From an uncultured Photobacterium sp. (lineage in GTDB: Bacteria > Pseudomonadota > Gammaproteobacteria > Enterobacterales > Vibrionaceae), in assembly GCF_947502415.1 (NCBI RefSeq), contig NZ_CANMZV010000006.1, positions 124,001 to 188,000 of the forward strand: a DNA stretch of 64,000 nucleotides. The letters run 5' to 3'. Shown here piece by piece: positions 19,743 to 29,373 of the stretch. The number at the start of each line of letters is the position of its first letter. The first letter of the stretch is position 1. The position numbers and the translations under genes were made by a program. The notes beneath the pieces are model-generated. The model worked only from the letters and a program-made list of their open reading frames with translations, did no database searches and was not told the DNA's origin.

Positions 19743-20747
19743 TTAGCACTGGTAAAATTCGCGATACCAATCAACAAAAGCTTTCACGCCTTCCTTAACC
19801 TTCACTTCCGGCTTGTAGCCTGTGGCTTTAAACAAATCTTCGGTATCGGCATAGGTCGCATATACATCACCCGGCTGCATCGGCATGAAGTTCTTCTTCG
19901 CTTCAATGCCCAACGCCTCTTCCATTGCTTCAATAAACTCCATCAGCTTAACCGGACTACCATGGCCAATATTGTAGACACGGTATGGAGCCGAGCTAGT
20001 TGCCGGGGTGCCGGTTTCAACAGTCCAGTCTGCCGTTTTCTCTGGAATCACATCCTGAATACGAATAATGCCTTCAACAATATCGTCGATATAAGTGAAG
20101 TCACGACGCATATCACCATTGTTGTAGACATCAATCTGCTCGCCATTCACAATCTTCTTGGTGAACTTGAACAGTGCCATATCAGGACGTCCCCACGGGC
20201 CATATACGGTAAAGAAACGCAAACCGGTTGTCGGAACACCGTACAAGTGGGAATAAGTGTGCGCCATCAGCTCATTCGATTTTTTCGTTGCCGCATACAG
20301 TGAAATCGGATGATCGACACTGTCAGCCGTATCAAATGGCATTTTCTGGTTCAGGCCGTAAACCGAGCTTGACGAAGCATAAACCAGGTGCTGAATTTTA
20401 TGATGCCGGCAACCTTCCAGAATCGTCAGGTGCCCAACCAGGTTGCTATCAGCATAGGCCATCGGGTTATCAATGGAATAGCGTACCCCGGCCTGAGCTC
20501 CTAAATGGATCACCCGGTCAAATCTTTGCTCAGCAAACAGGTTGGCAATCCCTTCCCTGTCAGCCAAATCCATCTTGATAAATGTAAATGCAGGGTTGGC
20601 CATTCGCTCCAAGCGAGCCTGTTTCAGGGCTACATCGTAGTAGTCATTAAGGTTATCAATACCAACCACATCATGGCCCTGCGCGCACAAGCGCTCGGTA
20701 ACAGCACTACCAATAAAACCGGCTGCACCGGTAACTAGATATTTCAT
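19743..20747 (-). CDS. UDP-glucuronate 4-epimerase-like NAD-dependent epimerase
   Basis: A 334-residue extended short-chain dehydrogenase. The NAD-binding GAAGFIGS is at residues 7-14, NDYYDVALKQARL and GAQAGVRYSIDNP are the hallmarks of UDP-glucuronate 4-epimerases (CapI/GAE group), and the catalytic Tyr-x3-Lys is YAATK. It would supply UDP-galacturonate for surface polysaccharide. It is a lone gene after the coaD terminator; promoter somewhere in the 155 bp before mutM. Confidence 0.88.
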   Translation of the reverse strand: MKYLVTGAAGFIGSAVTERLCAQGHDVVGIDNLNDYYDVALKQARLERMANPAFTFIKMDLADREGIANLFAEQRFDRVIHLGAQAGVRYSIDNPMAYADSNLVGHLTILEGCRHHKIQHLVYASSSSVYGLNQKMPFDTADSVDHPISLYAATKKSNELMAHTYSHLYGVPTTGLRFFTVYGPWGRPDMALFKFTKKIVNGEQIDVYNNGDMRRDFTYIDDIVEGIIRIQDVIPEKTADWTVETGTPATSSAPYRVYNIGHGSPVKLMEFIEAMEEALGIEAKKNFMPMQPGDVYATYADTEDLFKATGYKPEVKVKEGVKAFVDWYREFYQC

Positions 20748-20902
20748 AATACTCTTTACAACCCCAGCAAATGTGCCACCTTAGGCCCATTGCGAATGAT
20801 TCAATAACGCCCGGATCATAGCACTCCATACCCAGAGGCGATACATATCTACATTATAAACACGGTTAATTATCCTGAGCCCCAGGTTAAGCAAAGCTAA
20901 TC

Positions 20903-21712
20903 CTATGTCTGGCAACTGCTGCAATACACAGTTGCCCGTTGACCGATTTTTACCTCATTCAGAGGCTTGTCACAGCGTGGACACGGCTCACCGCCTTTTC
21001 CGTAAACTTGCAACTCCTGAGCAAAATACCCCGGCTTGCCATCGGCATTTTTAAAATCTTTTAAGGTAGTGCCGCCCTGCTCGATAGCAAATGCTAATAC
21101 CGCCTTAATCTCATCCACCAACACCGCCAATCGCGACAGGGAAATATTGCCAGCCGCCCGCTTCGGGTGAATACCAGCACTGAACAGCGACTCATTGGCA
21201 TAGATATTCCCTACCCCAACGACCACCTGGTTGTCCATAATGAACTGCTTGATAGCGGTACGCTTACCCTTGGCTTTATCAAACAAGTAATCAGCTGTAA
21301 AAGTATCACCAAGCGGTTCGGGACCAAGCTTGCCCAGTACCGTATGCTGTTCGTCAGCCAACTGCCACAACCAAGCTCCAAAGCGTCGGGGATCGTTATA
21401 GCGCAGCAGCTCTCCGCTCGCGAGCAGCAGATCGACGTGGTCATGCTTCTCTGGCGGCACAGTTGCAGGCAGAACACGTAAACTCCCAGACATTCCCAGG
21501 TGAACAATGGCTGTACCGGCATCCGTTTCCAACAACAAGTATTTGGCCCGCCGGCTAACCCGGCGAACCACCTGCCCCTCAATCTGTCGGATCTCTTTCG
21601 GAATCGGCCAGCGTAACCGCGGATTCCTGACAGTGATACTCACTACCGTCTGCCCCACAACATGAGGCGAGATCCCCATTCGGCTTACTTCAACTTCAGG
21701 TAACTCAGGCAT
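20903..21712 (-). CDS. mutM: Formamidopyrimidine-DNA glycosylase
   Basis: A 269-residue base-excision repair glycosylase/lyase for oxidised purines (8-oxoguanine). The catalytic N-terminus PELPEVE directly follows the start Met when the ATG at 21712 is used; Pro2 must be free for catalysis, so the longer frame from 21733 is rejected. The H2TH region ([14 protein letters not shown]) and the C-terminal zinc finger (CPRC ... CSSC) are complete. Confidence 0.97.
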   Translation of the reverse strand: MPELPEVEVSRMGISPHVVGQTVVSITVRNPRLRWPIPKEIRQIEGQVVRRVSRRAKYLLLETDAGTAIVHLGMSGSLRVLPATVPPEKHDHVDLLLASGELLRYNDPRRFGAWLWQLADEQHTVLGKLGPEPLGDTFTADYLFDKAKGKRTAIKQFIMDNQVVVGVGNIYANESLFSAGIHPKRAAGNISLSRLAVLVDEIKAVLAFAIEQGGTTLKDFKNADGKPGYFAQELQVYGKGGEPCPRCDKPLNEVKIGQRATVYCSSCQT

Positions 21713-21733
21713 GATTTCTTCCGTTAGTCGCAA

Positions 21734-22219
21734 TCAAAGGGGAAACAGGTATGACTCATCGACAGAAATCGCCAGCCACACCCCTTGCCAGCCTTTCAGC
21801 AGCCAGAACTGCGGTAATTGATAGACCGTTACCCGTACAGGCTCTTCAACCGATTGCAACCAAATTTCGACGGTTCTGGGCGTTCCTAGCTGCGGTTTCA
21901 ACTGAGTCATCATCGCCTCATCCACCACCGTCCCGGCAATCGACTGCCAGTTTTCAACAATAATCTGAGGTGACTTCTCCGTTGCTGGCTCGGCAATCCA
22001 TAAACTACCTTGTTGGATAAGGGTGTGGCCAGGAAGGTAAAGACGGGTAATCACCGCCTGTTCAGGCAAGAGGGATTGCGAGGCGGATGGAGAGACCGGG
22101 GTGCTTTCCGGTTTGAGTCGCTCTCGGATCAAGTCCGGGAACTGCACTAATGCGATAAAAAGAATGACCGCAATAATGATGACATTATTCCAGCCCCGGC
22201 GTGATAGTTTGATCCCCAT
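21734..22219 (-). CDS. Single-pass membrane protein of unknown function
   Basis: I do not recognise the family. The 161-residue protein begins with a short basic cytoplasmic stretch (MGIKLSRRG), one hydrophobic helix (about residues 12-30) and then a soluble, probably periplasmic, domain of about 125 residues with no Cys. The ATG at 22219 is preferred; a longer frame to 22246 lacks support. It lies 21 bp upstream of mutM and is probably cotranscribed with it. The function is unknown. Confidence 0.7.
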   Translation of the reverse strand: MGIKLSRRGWNNVIIIAVILFIALVQFPDLIRERLKPESTPVSPSASQSLLPEQAVITRLYLPGHTLIQQGSLWIAEPATEKSPQIIVENWQSIAGTVVDEAMMTQLKPQLGTPRTVEIWLQSVEEPVRVTVYQLPQFWLLKGWQGVWLAISVDESYLFPL

Positions 22220-22414
22220 GATGTTCCTTTCCCCGTAATAAACCAAATTGAAGAATAATCTAGCTTATCATCCAGAACGTCACTGCCGTCCAGAGTGGAG
22301 CAGATCATTGTTCAGTTTGCTATATCAAGCTTCACTATGAATCATAACAATAAAACAATGAGGCCAGACAAGAGAAAACATGGAGTAAATTCAGATAACG
22401 CTGAATAACAGGTA

Positions 22415-22446
22415 TAAAAAAACCCAGCGAGATGCCGGGTTTTTAT
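22415..22446 (-). terminator. Terminator after rpmG
   Basis: On the reverse strand an ACCCGGC/GCTGGGTT stem is followed by a run of T. It lies just past the rpmG stop and would end the rpmB-rpmG transcript. Confidence 0.85.
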
Positions 22447-22466
22447 CAAAGAACTGCGAAAACCAA

Positions 22467-22634
22467 TTACTTGATTTTAGCTTCTTTGTACATAACGTGC
22501 TTGCGAACTACAGGATCAAATTTCTTGATCTCGAATTTGCCTGGCATGTTACGCTTGTTTTTGTCGGTAGTGTAGAAGTGGCCTGTACCAGCAGATGATA
22601 CTAGACGGATCTTCTCACGAATGCCTTTAGCCAT
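22467..22634 (-). CDS. rpmG: 50S ribosomal protein L33
   Basis: Translation of the reverse strand gives a 55-residue basic protein starting [18 protein letters not shown] and ending YKEAKIK, the L33 of the cysteine-free type found in gammaproteobacteria. It lies 13 bp after rpmB, as in E. coli, with a ribosome-binding AGAGGA ahead of the ATG. Confidence 0.96.
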   Translation of the reverse strand: MAKGIREKIRLVSSAGTGHFYTTDKNKRNMPGKFEIKKFDPVVRKHVMYKEAKIK

Positions 22635-22647
22635 TGTTCAAATCCTC

Positions 22648-22884
22648 TTAAACGTTCTCGCCGCGAGCACGCATATCAGAAAGAACGGCATCAATACCTT
22701 TCTTATCAATGATACGCATACCTTTCGCAGAAAGGCGTAGTTTAACGAAGCGTTTTTCGCTTTCTACCCAGAAACGATGAGTTTGCAGGTTCGGCAGAAA
22801 ACGACGCTTGGTGGCATTACGTGCGTGTGAACGGTTGTTACCCGTTACAGGACGCTTACCAGTTACTTGGCATACTCGGGACAT
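22648..22884 (-). CDS. rpmB: 50S ribosomal protein L28
   Basis: A 78-residue protein with the L28 pattern [27 protein letters not shown] and [12 protein letters not shown]. The ATG at 22884 is the conserved start; five extra codons upstream are untranslated. It forms the rpmBG operon and has a clear sigma-70 promoter upstream. Confidence 0.97.
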   Translation of the reverse strand: MSRVCQVTGKRPVTGNNRSHARNATKRRFLPNLQTHRFWVESEKRFVKLRLSAKGMRIIDKKGIDAVLSDMRARGENV

Positions 22885-22981
22885 TACTGTCTTCTCCAAA
22901 TCGTTTCAGCTCGATATCTACCGTGGTTGATTCAATGCAAAAAAACTTTTTACATATAACCACAGCTATCAAAGGTCGCGC

Positions 22982-23010
22982 ATTATACTAAGTCAAAACC
23001 AGTTGCTCAA
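22982..23010 (-). promoter_or_regulatory. Sigma-70 promoter of rpmBG
   Basis: On the reverse strand TTGAGC (23005-23010) is followed after 17 bases by a perfect TATAAT (22982-22987). It lies about 100 bp before the rpmB start and after the end of radC. Confidence 0.75.
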
Positions 23011-23057
23011 GTCCCGAGCAGATCCTTTCTCATCTTTTTAAGCGAATTTTGACTATT

Positions 23058-23732
23058 TTATAGCCAACCCCGTTCGGTAAAAGAAACTATTTCTCCGTCA
23101 CCAACAATAAAATGATCCAGGATACGAATATCGACCAAGGCCAGCGCATCGCTGATCCTTCGTGTAATTCGACGGTCTGCCTGACTCGGCTCTGCGACGC
23201 CTGACGGGTGATTATGCGCTAAAATGAGTGCGGCTGCATTAAGTTCCAGTGATCTTTTTACAACTTCCCGCGGATAAACGCTTGCAGAGTCGATAGTTCC
23301 CTCAAAAAGTACTTCTCCAGTCAGCACTCTGTGCTGGTTGTCCAGAAACAAAACATAAAACGCTTCGCGATGGCGATCACGCAGCACCTGACTAAGATAA
23401 CGACGCGTATGCTCAGAGCTGGTCAGGGCATCTTCTTTTTTCAGCGTCTCAACAAAATGCCGCTCACTCATCGCCATAACTGCTTGTAACAAAGCATATT
23501 TTGCCGGCCCCAACCCTTTATGGCGACAAAAATCATCTTTATTAGCTGCCAGCAAGGTCCGCAACGAGCCAAACTCCTCCAACAGGTAGGTCGCCAGCTC
23601 CAACGCATTCATCCCGGCAATCCCGGTACGCAAAAAAATAGCCAACAGCTCAGCATCAGTCAGGGCATCCGGCCCGTGGGATAACAGCTTTTCCCGAGGA
23701 CGGGAGGCTAAAGGTAAAAGTTTTAAAGACAT
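23058..23732 (-). CDS. radC: RadC/MPN-family protein
   Basis: A 224-residue protein with an N-terminal helix-hairpin-helix-like region and a C-terminal JAB/MPN domain whose metal site is intact: [10 protein letters not shown] followed by the conserved Asp in SQADRRI. It was historically linked to DNA repair but its real role is not settled. The ATG at 23732 has GGGGAG upstream. It lies before rpmBG and is divergent from coaBC, the E. coli arrangement. Confidence 0.95.
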   Translation of the reverse strand: MSLKLLPLASRPREKLLSHGPDALTDAELLAIFLRTGIAGMNALELATYLLEEFGSLRTLLAANKDDFCRHKGLGPAKYALLQAVMAMSERHFVETLKKEDALTSSEHTRRYLSQVLRDRHREAFYVLFLDNQHRVLTGEVLFEGTIDSASVYPREVVKRSLELNAAALILAHNHPSGVAEPSQADRRITRRISDALALVDIRILDHFIVGDGEIVSFTERGWL

Positions 23733-24041
23733 GCGCTCCCCTTTTGTCACTCGCTACAGAAGAGGGTGTTACGGTATCCCGGGCAAGCCCGGTCAATTGC
23801 TTATGGGAAAGCCTTCTCAATATTTATGAACAATTACATTACACCCGAAACTGTCTTACGAGCGCCCGCATCTACCCACTCAAGGTTTCATTCCTTCTGT
23901 AAAAATATTATCTCAACAATACGTTAATGGTGAAAATTTGCTCTTCTCTGTGCGTGCGCCTTGATCTCAACCGATGAATGTCCTGTTTTTTGGTGCTATC
24001 TTGTTGCCGGAATTCACAGGTTCAGAGAGACAGGCAGAACA
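23733..24041. other. Divergent radC/coaBC intergenic region
   Basis: These 309 bases separate two divergent genes and should hold both promoters. A short hairpin-like repeat of CCCGGGC/GCCCGGT occurs at about 23778-23792. No gene is supported; the upstream extension of the coaBC frame lacks a family-like sequence. Confidence 0.4.
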
Positions 24042-25265
24042 ATGCAAACACTGGCAGGAAAAAAAATACTTCTTGGGATCAGCGGCGGGATTGCAGCTTA
24101 TAAGTGTGCCGAGCTGACACGTCGTCTGATTGAACGCGGTGCTGAAGTTCGGGTGGTGATGACCAAAGCCGCCCAGGAATTTATTACCCCCCTGACCATG
24201 CAGGCGGTCTCGGGTCACCCGGTATCTGACAGTCTTTTCGATCCGGCAGCCGAAGCCTCAATGGGCCACATTGAACTCGCCAAATGGGCAGACATGGTGC
24301 TGCTGGCGCCAGCCACCGCCGATCTGATTGCCCGCATCAGCGCAGGGATGGGCAATGACTTGCTAACCACCCTATGCCTGGCTACTGACTCTCCGATCGT
24401 TGTCTCGCCAGCCATGAACCAACAGATGTACAGCAACATCGCCACACAAGAGAATATTGCGACCCTGAAACGCCGAGATTTCCATATCTGGGGGCCTGAT
24501 AGCGGTGAGCAGGCCTGCGGAGATATCGGCCCGGGACGCATGCTTGATCCGATGGAACTGGTTCACCGCACCGAATCCTTTTTCCTGCCAGCCGATCTCA
24601 CCGGTCTCAAAATTGCGGTCACTGCCGGACCGACCAGGGAAGCGATTGATCCGGTTCGCTACCTGACCAATCACAGCTCAGGCAAGATGGGTTATGCCAT
24701 TGCTGAAGCCGCCGCCAAACGCGGTGTCGATGTGACTCTGATCAGCGGTCCGGTCAACCTGGCCACCCCGGCCGGCGTCAAACGTATTGATACCGCCAGT
24801 GCCGAACAGATGCATCAGGCTGCCATGGATGCAGCCACCAGCCACGATATTTTTATCTCCTGCGCAGCAGTAGCTGACTTTCGTCCGGCTGAAGTGGCCG
24901 ACCAGAAGATGAAGAAAAAATCCGGCGAAGATGAAATGGTACTGCGACTGGTCAAAAATCCGGATATAGTTGCCAGCGTTGCCGGACTTACCAAACAACG
25001 CCCGTTCACTGTCGGGTTTGCAGCTGAAACCCAGGATGTGGAACAATATGCCCGCGGCAAACTGAGCCGCAAAAACCTAGACCTTATCTGTGCCAATGAT
25101 GTTTCACAGCAAGGACAGGGCTTCAACAGCGACAGCAATGCCCTGCACCTGTTCTGGCCTGCTGGCGACAAAGTACTGCCGCTGTGCTCGAAGCACGAGC
25201 TTGGCCAGCAACTAATCAGTGAAATCATTGCACTTTATAAAGAGAACAAGCATGAAAAAAATTGA
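24042..25265 (+). CDS. coaBC: Bifunctional phosphopantothenoylcysteine decarboxylase/synthetase
   Basis: About 407 residues. The N-terminal flavoprotein half (CoaC) shows [24 protein letters not shown] with the active His, and PAMNQQMY. The C-terminal half (CoaB) begins with [26 protein letters not shown]. Together they make 4'-phosphopantetheine precursors from phosphopantothenate and cysteine in CoA synthesis. The ATG at 24042 is the conserved start. Its 3' end overlaps dut by 14 bases, as in enterobacteria. Confidence 0.97.
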   Translation: MQTLAGKKILLGISGGIAAYKCAELTRRLIERGAEVRVVMTKAAQEFITPLTMQAVSGHPVSDSLFDPAAEASMGHIELAKWADMVLLAPATADLIARISAGMGNDLLTTLCLATDSPIVVSPAMNQQMYSNIATQENIATLKRRDFHIWGPDSGEQACGDIGPGRMLDPMELVHRTESFFLPADLTGLKIAVTAGPTREAIDPVRYLTNHSSGKMGYAIAEAAAKRGVDVTLISGPVNLATPAGVKRIDTASAEQMHQAAMDAATSHDIFISCAAVADFRPAEVADQKMKKKSGEDEMVLRLVKNPDIVASVAGLTKQRPFTVGFAAETQDVEQYARGKLSRKNLDLICANDVSQQGQGFNSDSNALHLFWPAGDKVLPLCSKHELGQQLISEIIALYKENKHEKN

Positions 25266-25707
25266 TCTGAAAATCCTCGACCCACGTGTTGGTAACGAGT
25301 TCCCGCTTCCAGCCTATGCAACTGAAGGTTCTGCGGGTCTGGATCTACGTGCTTGTCTGGATGACGCGCTAACTGTTGAACCAGGCCAAACCCACCTGAT
25401 ACCAACAGGCCTGGCAATCCACATTGGCGATCCTAGCCTGGCAGCAACTATCCTGCCGCGCTCAGGCCTGGGCCACAAGCACGGCATCGTACTGGGTAAC
25501 CTGGTCGGCCTTATCGACTCAGATTACCAGGGTCAGCTAATGGTATCGGTTTGGAACCGTGGACACAGCACCTTTAATATCGAACCGGGCGACCGCATTG
25601 CCCAGCTGGTATTTGTTCCTGTGGTACAAGCTGACTTCAATATCGTGTCTGATTTTGATGCCAGCGACCGTGGTGAAGGCGGCTTCGGTCACTCTGGCCG
25701 TAGCTAG
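25252..25707 (+). CDS. dut: dUTP diphosphatase
   Basis: A 151-residue trimeric dUTPase that hydrolyses dUTP to dUMP. The five conserved motifs are visible, including [27 protein letters not shown] and the C-terminal [11 protein letters not shown]. The ATG at 25252 lies inside the end of coaBC; the two are translationally coupled. A terminator follows downstream. Confidence 0.98.
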   Translation: MKKIDLKILDPRVGNEFPLPAYATEGSAGLDLRACLDDALTVEPGQTHLIPTGLAIHIGDPSLAATILPRSGLGHKHGIVLGNLVGLIDSDYQGQLMVSVWNRGHSTFNIEPGDRIAQLVFVPVVQADFNIVSDFDASDRGEGGFGHSGRS

Positions 25708-25760
25708 TACCAGTCTGGATAGATCAGTGTTGGCGAGTTAAGCGAACGAGATCAAATATA

Positions 25761-25790
25761 AAGCCCAGCCCTTCAGGTTGGGCTTTTTTT
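25761..25790 (+). terminator. Terminator after dut
   Basis: An AAGCCCA/TGGGCTT stem with a loop of about ten bases is followed by a run of seven T. It ends the coaBC-dut transcript before slmA. Confidence 0.9.
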
Positions 25791-25907
25791 GTCGATAAAT
25801 AGATCAGTATCTAAAGCCAGAGCTTTTCACAGCGCAGCTGCATCGCTAAGATATGCGGGTTTCAAGCTGTCCGGTGACAGCCTCATTTCGAAAAGGAACG
25901 GTTATTC

Positions 25908-26498
25908 ATGGCAGGCAACAAAAAGAACAATCGCCGCGAAGAAATTTTGCAAGCGCTGGCACAAATGCTGGAATCTGCCCAAGGCAGCCAGCGTATTACC
26001 ACAGCCAAGCTGGCAGCACAGGTTGGAGTGTCCGAGGCCGCCCTGTACCGCCACTTTCCAAGCAAGGCACGTATGTTCGAGGGGCTGATTGAGTTCATCG
26101 AAGACGCAATCACCACTCGTATCAACCGTATCCTGGATGATGAGAAAGACACCCTGAACCGACTTCGTATGGTACTTCAGCTGATCCTGGGCTTTGCCGA
26201 ACGTAACCCGGGCCTGAGCCGCATCATGACAGGTCATGCCCTGATGTTTGAACAAGACCGCCTGCAGGCTCGTATCAACCAGCTGTTCGAACGTATCGAA
26301 GCCCAGCTACGCCAAATCCTGCGCGAACGCAAACTGCGCGAAGGCAAAGGCTTCCCGGTTGATGAAAATATCCTGGCCGCCCAACTTCTGGGCCAAGTAG
26401 AAGGTAGCCTGAACCGCTTCGTTCGCTCTAACTTCAAGTACAAGCCGACCGACAGCTTCGACGAATACTGGCAGCTACTGAGTGCGCAGCTAGGCTAA
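25908..26498 (+). CDS. slmA: Nucleoid occlusion factor SlmA
   Basis: A 196-residue TetR-family protein that binds chromosomal sites and blocks FtsZ assembly over the nucleoid. The start [18 protein letters not shown], the [23 protein letters not shown] (here with VGV before SEAAL) and the tail [14 protein letters not shown] match SlmA. An AAGGAACG site precedes the ATG. Its place between dut and pyrE is the same as in E. coli. Confidence 0.97.
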   Translation: MAGNKKNNRREEILQALAQMLESAQGSQRITTAKLAAQVGVSEAALYRHFPSKARMFEGLIEFIEDAITTRINRILDDEKDTLNRLRMVLQLILGFAERNPGLSRIMTGHALMFEQDRLQARINQLFERIEAQLRQILRERKLREGKGFPVDENILAAQLLGQVEGSLNRFVRSNFKYKPTDSFDEYWQLLSAQLG

Positions 26499-26526
26499 AA
26501 GCAGCCCAGGCCGCAAGTTACAAAAT

Positions 26527-26560
26527 AAAAAAGCGAGAAGCATATACCTCTCGCTTTTTT
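26527..26560. terminator. Bidirectional terminator between slmA and pyrE
   Basis: An AAGCGAGA/TCTCGCTT stem with a ten-base loop lies between an A-run and a T-run, serving the convergent slmA and pyrE genes. Confidence 0.9.
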
Positions 26561-26611
26561 GATTTGTGGGCGAAGAAGACAGCTTTCCCCTAACCTCTAG
26601 TGAAAAGCCTC

Positions 26612-27253
26612 TTAAACGCCGTACTGCGCACGATAGGCTTTCACCGCTTCCAGATGCGCTACCATGCCGTCCTGCTCTGCCAGGTAGCTCACCACATCAT
26701 CCAGCGACACAATGGAAATCACTGCACAGCCAAAATCGCGCTCAACTTCCTGAATTGCCGATAGCTCACCCTTGCCTTTCTCCTGGCGGTCAATCGCTAC
26801 CAGTACACCGGCCAGATCTGCGCCATTTGCCTTGATAAGTTCCATCGACTCGCGAATTGCTGTACCGGCGGTGATCACATCATCAACCAGCATAATGCGG
26901 CCTTCCAGTGCACTACCAACCAAATTGCCGCCCTCACCGTGGTCCTTGGCTTCCTTACGGTTGAAACAGTATGGAGTATCAACACCATGATGGTCTGCCA
27001 AAGCAACGGCTGTAGTTGTTGCAATTGGGATCCCTTTATACGCCGGACCAAACAGCACATCATATTCAATGCCTGCATCCACCAAAGCTTCAGCGTAAAA
27101 ACGGCCTAGGCGTGCCAAATCACGACCCGAGTTAAACAGGCCCGCATTGAAAAAGTACGGACTCTTACGGCCGGATTTCAGAGTAAACTCACCAAACTTC
27201 AGTACGCCTTTTTCTAGGGCGAATTCGATGAACTGACGCTGATATGCTTTCAT
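26612..27253 (-). CDS. pyrE: Orotate phosphoribosyltransferase
   Basis: A 213-residue enzyme that joins orotate to PRPP in pyrimidine synthesis. The PRPP-binding motif [15 protein letters not shown] and the N-terminal [27 protein letters not shown] region are complete. The ATG at 27253 has AAAGGAG upstream; the longer frame is rejected. Expression is probably controlled by the attenuator-like hairpin between rph and this gene. Confidence 0.98.
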   Translation of the reverse strand: MKAYQRQFIEFALEKGVLKFGEFTLKSGRKSPYFFNAGLFNSGRDLARLGRFYAEALVDAGIEYDVLFGPAYKGIPIATTTAVALADHHGVDTPYCFNRKEAKDHGEGGNLVGSALEGRIMLVDDVITAGTAIRESMELIKANGADLAGVLVAIDRQEKGKGELSAIQEVERDFGCAVISIVSLDDVVSYLAEQDGMVAHLEAVKAYRAQYGV

Positions 27254-27333
27254 GGTTTCTCCTTTATCTTCGATATTAGTGCTGTTACACATGCTCCAAA
27301 CCTTGCTAATTGACTACATCACCAAAATTTAGA

Positions 27334-27361
27334 CAAAAAAAAGCGACTCAATAGAGTCGCT
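27334..27361 (-). promoter_or_regulatory. Attenuator-like hairpin in the rph-pyrE leader
   Basis: On the reverse strand a perfect 8-bp stem (27361-27354 with 27349-27342, four-base loop) is followed by eight T. It begins six bases after the rph stop codon and lies about 90 bases before pyrE. In E. coli the pyrE attenuator has this same placement, where ribosomes translating the end of rph prevent termination when UTP is low. It may also simply be the rph terminator. Confidence 0.75.
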
Positions 27362-27367
27362 CAATAA

Positions 27368-28084
27368 TTAACTTTCCAACGCCTGCTTCTGGACGTTGAT
27401 AATGTCGGCAATGCCCTCTTTCGCCAGGGCCAGCATCGCCAGCAATTCTTCATGGCTGAAGGCTTCGCCCTCTGCCGTCCCCTGAATCTCGATCATCTTG
27501 CCTTCTTCGGTCATCACCACATTCATGTCCGTTTCGGCAGCCGAATCTTCAACATACTCAAGGTCGCAGATGGCCTCACCTTTATAGATACCAACCGACA
27601 CCGCGGCTACCATCCCTTTCAACGGGCTTTGTTTTAGCATGCCGTTGGCCATCATATAGTTGATTGCATCAACCAGGGCTACCATCGCACCGGTAATAGA
27701 AGCAGTACGTGTGCCGCCGTCAGCCTGGATAACATCACAGTCAACGGTGATCATTTGCTCACCCAGCACTTCCAGATCAACAGCTGCACGCAGGCTACGA
27801 GCGATCAGGCGTTGGATTTCCATCGTACGGCCTCCTTGCTTACCGCTCGCAGCTTCACGGCGGTTACGCGAATGGGTCGCACGAGGCAGCATCCCGTATT
27901 CAGCCGTAACCCAACCCTGCCCTTTGCCTTTCAGCCAGCGCGGTACATTTTCTTCAACACTGGCGGTACAAATCACTTTGGTATCACCAAACTCGACCAG
28001 CACTGAACCTTCAGCATGAGCTGTAAAGTTACGGGTAATAGTAATAGGACGTACTTGATTGACATTTCTTCCGCTTGGGCGCAT
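27368..28084 (-). CDS. rph: Ribonuclease PH
   Basis: A 238-residue phosphate-dependent 3'-5' exoribonuclease that trims tRNA ends. Landmarks are [41 protein letters not shown] and [15 protein letters not shown]. The frame is intact to the end, unlike the frameshifted allele of E. coli K-12. It is divergent from yicC. Confidence 0.97.
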   Translation of the reverse strand: MRPSGRNVNQVRPITITRNFTAHAEGSVLVEFGDTKVICTASVEENVPRWLKGKGQGWVTAEYGMLPRATHSRNRREAASGKQGGRTMEIQRLIARSLRAAVDLEVLGEQMITVDCDVIQADGGTRTASITGAMVALVDAINYMMANGMLKQSPLKGMVAAVSVGIYKGEAICDLEYVEDSAAETDMNVVMTEEGKMIEIQGTAEGEAFSHEELLAMLALAKEGIADIINVQKQALES

Positions 28085-28182
28085 CGGTGTTACCTTTGGC
28101 TGGCTGATATTAACCGGCGATTATAGCCAGAACACGCAGGCCATGTATACAACACCATGAAAACACAGCCCGGCGCACTAGA

Positions 28183-28211
28183 TTTCTTTTATAGTCAATG
28201 GTGCGTATAAT
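28183..28211 (+). promoter_or_regulatory. Probable yicC promoter
   Basis: A perfect TATAAT (28206-28211) lies 17 bases after a weak TTTCTT (28183-28188). Transcription would begin at about 28218, just before the long inverted repeat in the yicC leader. Confidence 0.5.
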
Positions 28212-28223
28212 CACCGCATTGTC

Positions 28224-28294
28224 GCAGCTACGTCCATACTGTTATTTATTACGCTTCCTGCCGCTACTGGTCAGTAAGCCTGATACGTAGCTGC
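28224..28294 (+). promoter_or_regulatory. Long inverted repeat in the yicC 5' leader
   Basis: A perfect 10-bp arm (28224-28233) pairs with 28285-28294, enclosing about 50 bases that contain further ACTG/CAGT complementarity. The structure would sit at the very 5' end of the yicC mRNA, 30 bases ahead of the start codon. Its function is unknown. Confidence 0.45.
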
Positions 28295-28324
28295 AATCCA
28301 CTTTTATTTAAGGGCCATCAGCCA

Positions 28325-29188
28325 ATGATTCATAGCATGACCGCCTATGCCCGTCGTGAAGTTAAAGGCGACTGGGGCACTGCCGTTTGGGAAATCCGTT
28401 CCGTCAATCAGCGTTACCTGGAAACCTACCTGCGTTTGCCAGAGCAATTCCGCAGCCTGGAACCGGTTCTTCGCGAGCGTTTCCGCAAGCGCCTTGCCCG
28501 CGGTAAGGTGGAATGTAACCTGCGCTTTGAAGCCAATGCAGCAACCAGCAACGACCTTCGCATCAACGAAGAGCTGGCCAAGCAAGTCATCAAAGCGGCT
28601 CAGTGGGTCAAAGAAACTGCCGGCGAAGGTAGTGTTGGTCCATTTCAGGTACTGAACTGGCCGGGCGTGATGGAAGCACCAGAACAAGATCTGGATGCCA
28701 TCAACCAAGCTCTGCTCGAAGGCTTCGATGAAACCGTCAAAGACTTCATTGCCGCACGTGCAAGCGAAGGCGAAAACATGAAAGCCCTGATCGAGCAGCG
28801 TCTGGAAGCGATTGCTGTTGAAGCGGCGAAGGTTCGCCAGCAAATGCCGGAAATCATCAACTGGCAGCGCGAGCGCCTGACGACCCGCTTTGAAGAAGCC
28901 AAAGTTGAACTGGATGCAGGCCGCATTGAGCAGGAACTGATCCTGATGGCACAAAAGAGCGATGTTGCCGAAGAACTGGACCGTCTGGACTCGCACGTCA
29001 AAGAAACCCAGAAGATCATGAAAAAAGGTGGCGCATGTGGCCGCCGCCTTGATTTCATGATGCAGGAGTTCAACCGCGAATCGAACACCCTGGCCTCAAA
29101 GTCAATTAACACTGATATCACCGCCTCAGCAGTAGAGCTCAAGGTATTGATTGAGCAGATGCGCGAGCAGATCCAAAATATTGAATGA
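28325..29188 (+). CDS. yicC: YicC-family endoribonuclease/adaptor protein
   Basis: A 287-residue protein of the YicC family, reported as RNA-processing factors. Typical blocks are MIHSMTAYAR, EIRSVNQRYLE, GKVECNLRF and the C-terminal CGRRLDFMMQEFNRESNTLASK. In the usual gammaproteobacterial order it is followed by gmk; here an inserted element intervenes. The element uses the last 23 bases of the gene as attachment site yet leaves the protein end (QIQNIE) intact; only the stop codon differs (TGA here, TAA in the right-hand copy). Confidence 0.96.
   Translation: MIHSMTAYARREVKGDWGTAVWEIRSVNQRYLETYLRLPEQFRSLEPVLRERFRKRLARGKVECNLRFEANAATSNDLRINEELAKQVIKAAQWVKETAGEGSVGPFQVLNWPGVMEAPEQDLDAINQALLEGFDETVKDFIAARASEGENMKALIEQRLEAIAVEAAKVRQQMPEIINWQRERLTTRFEEAKVELDAGRIEQELILMAQKSDVAEELDRLDSHVKETQKIMKKGGACGRRLDFMMQEFNRESNTLASKSINTDITASAVELKVLIEQMREQIQNIE
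29164..29186 (+). repeat. attL (direct repeat copy 1, inside yicC)
   Basis: This copy is the authentic 3' end of yicC up to the stop codon. It matches 37835-37857 with one mismatch (A for G at base 13). The duplication marks the left end of the element. Confidence 0.88.
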
Positions 29189-29224
29189 TGTTTCCATAAG
29201 ATTCCACTCAAATCGAACCACCTC

Positions 29225-29248
29225 AAAGCCCCTGTAATATGGGGCTTT
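29225..29248 (+). terminator. Element-supplied terminator for yicC
   Basis: An AAAGCCCC/GGGGCTTT stem with an eight-base loop lies 36 bases after yicC. It replaces the terminator that now lies beyond the right att copy (37866-37890). Confidence 0.75.
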
Positions 29249-29294
29249 ATTGGTTTTTATGGGTTCTAGCTTGTTTCGTATAGTTCATGATAAA

Positions 29295-29365
29295 GTGATG
29301 ACACGTATGATGACACATATTTTTGTCATCATCTTTCCCAACTAAAAATAAAACTGTGTCATCAT
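29295..29365. repeat. Repeated TGATGACAC boxes at the left end
   Basis: Direct copies of the box GATGACAC lie at about 29297-29304 and 29309-29316, and inverted copies (TGTCATCAT) at 29324-29332 and 29357-29365. They sit between attL and the integrase start, within the likely integrase promoter. The same box occurs twice near the right end. Such paired repeats are typical arm-type sites of tyrosine integrases. Confidence 0.7.
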
Positions 29366-29373
29366 TTTAAGCT

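Noticed and set aside
19689..20303. 204-codon forward frame after coaD
   Set aside because: It is the antisense shadow of the UDP-glucuronate 4-epimerase-like gene, which has complete motifs on the other strand, and it begins inside the terminator.
27301..27368. rph frameshift as in E. coli K-12
   Set aside because: The rph frame is open to the usual end, so no frameshift is present.
28304..28996. 230-codon reverse frame over yicC
   Set aside because: It is antisense to yicC, which is intact and conserved.
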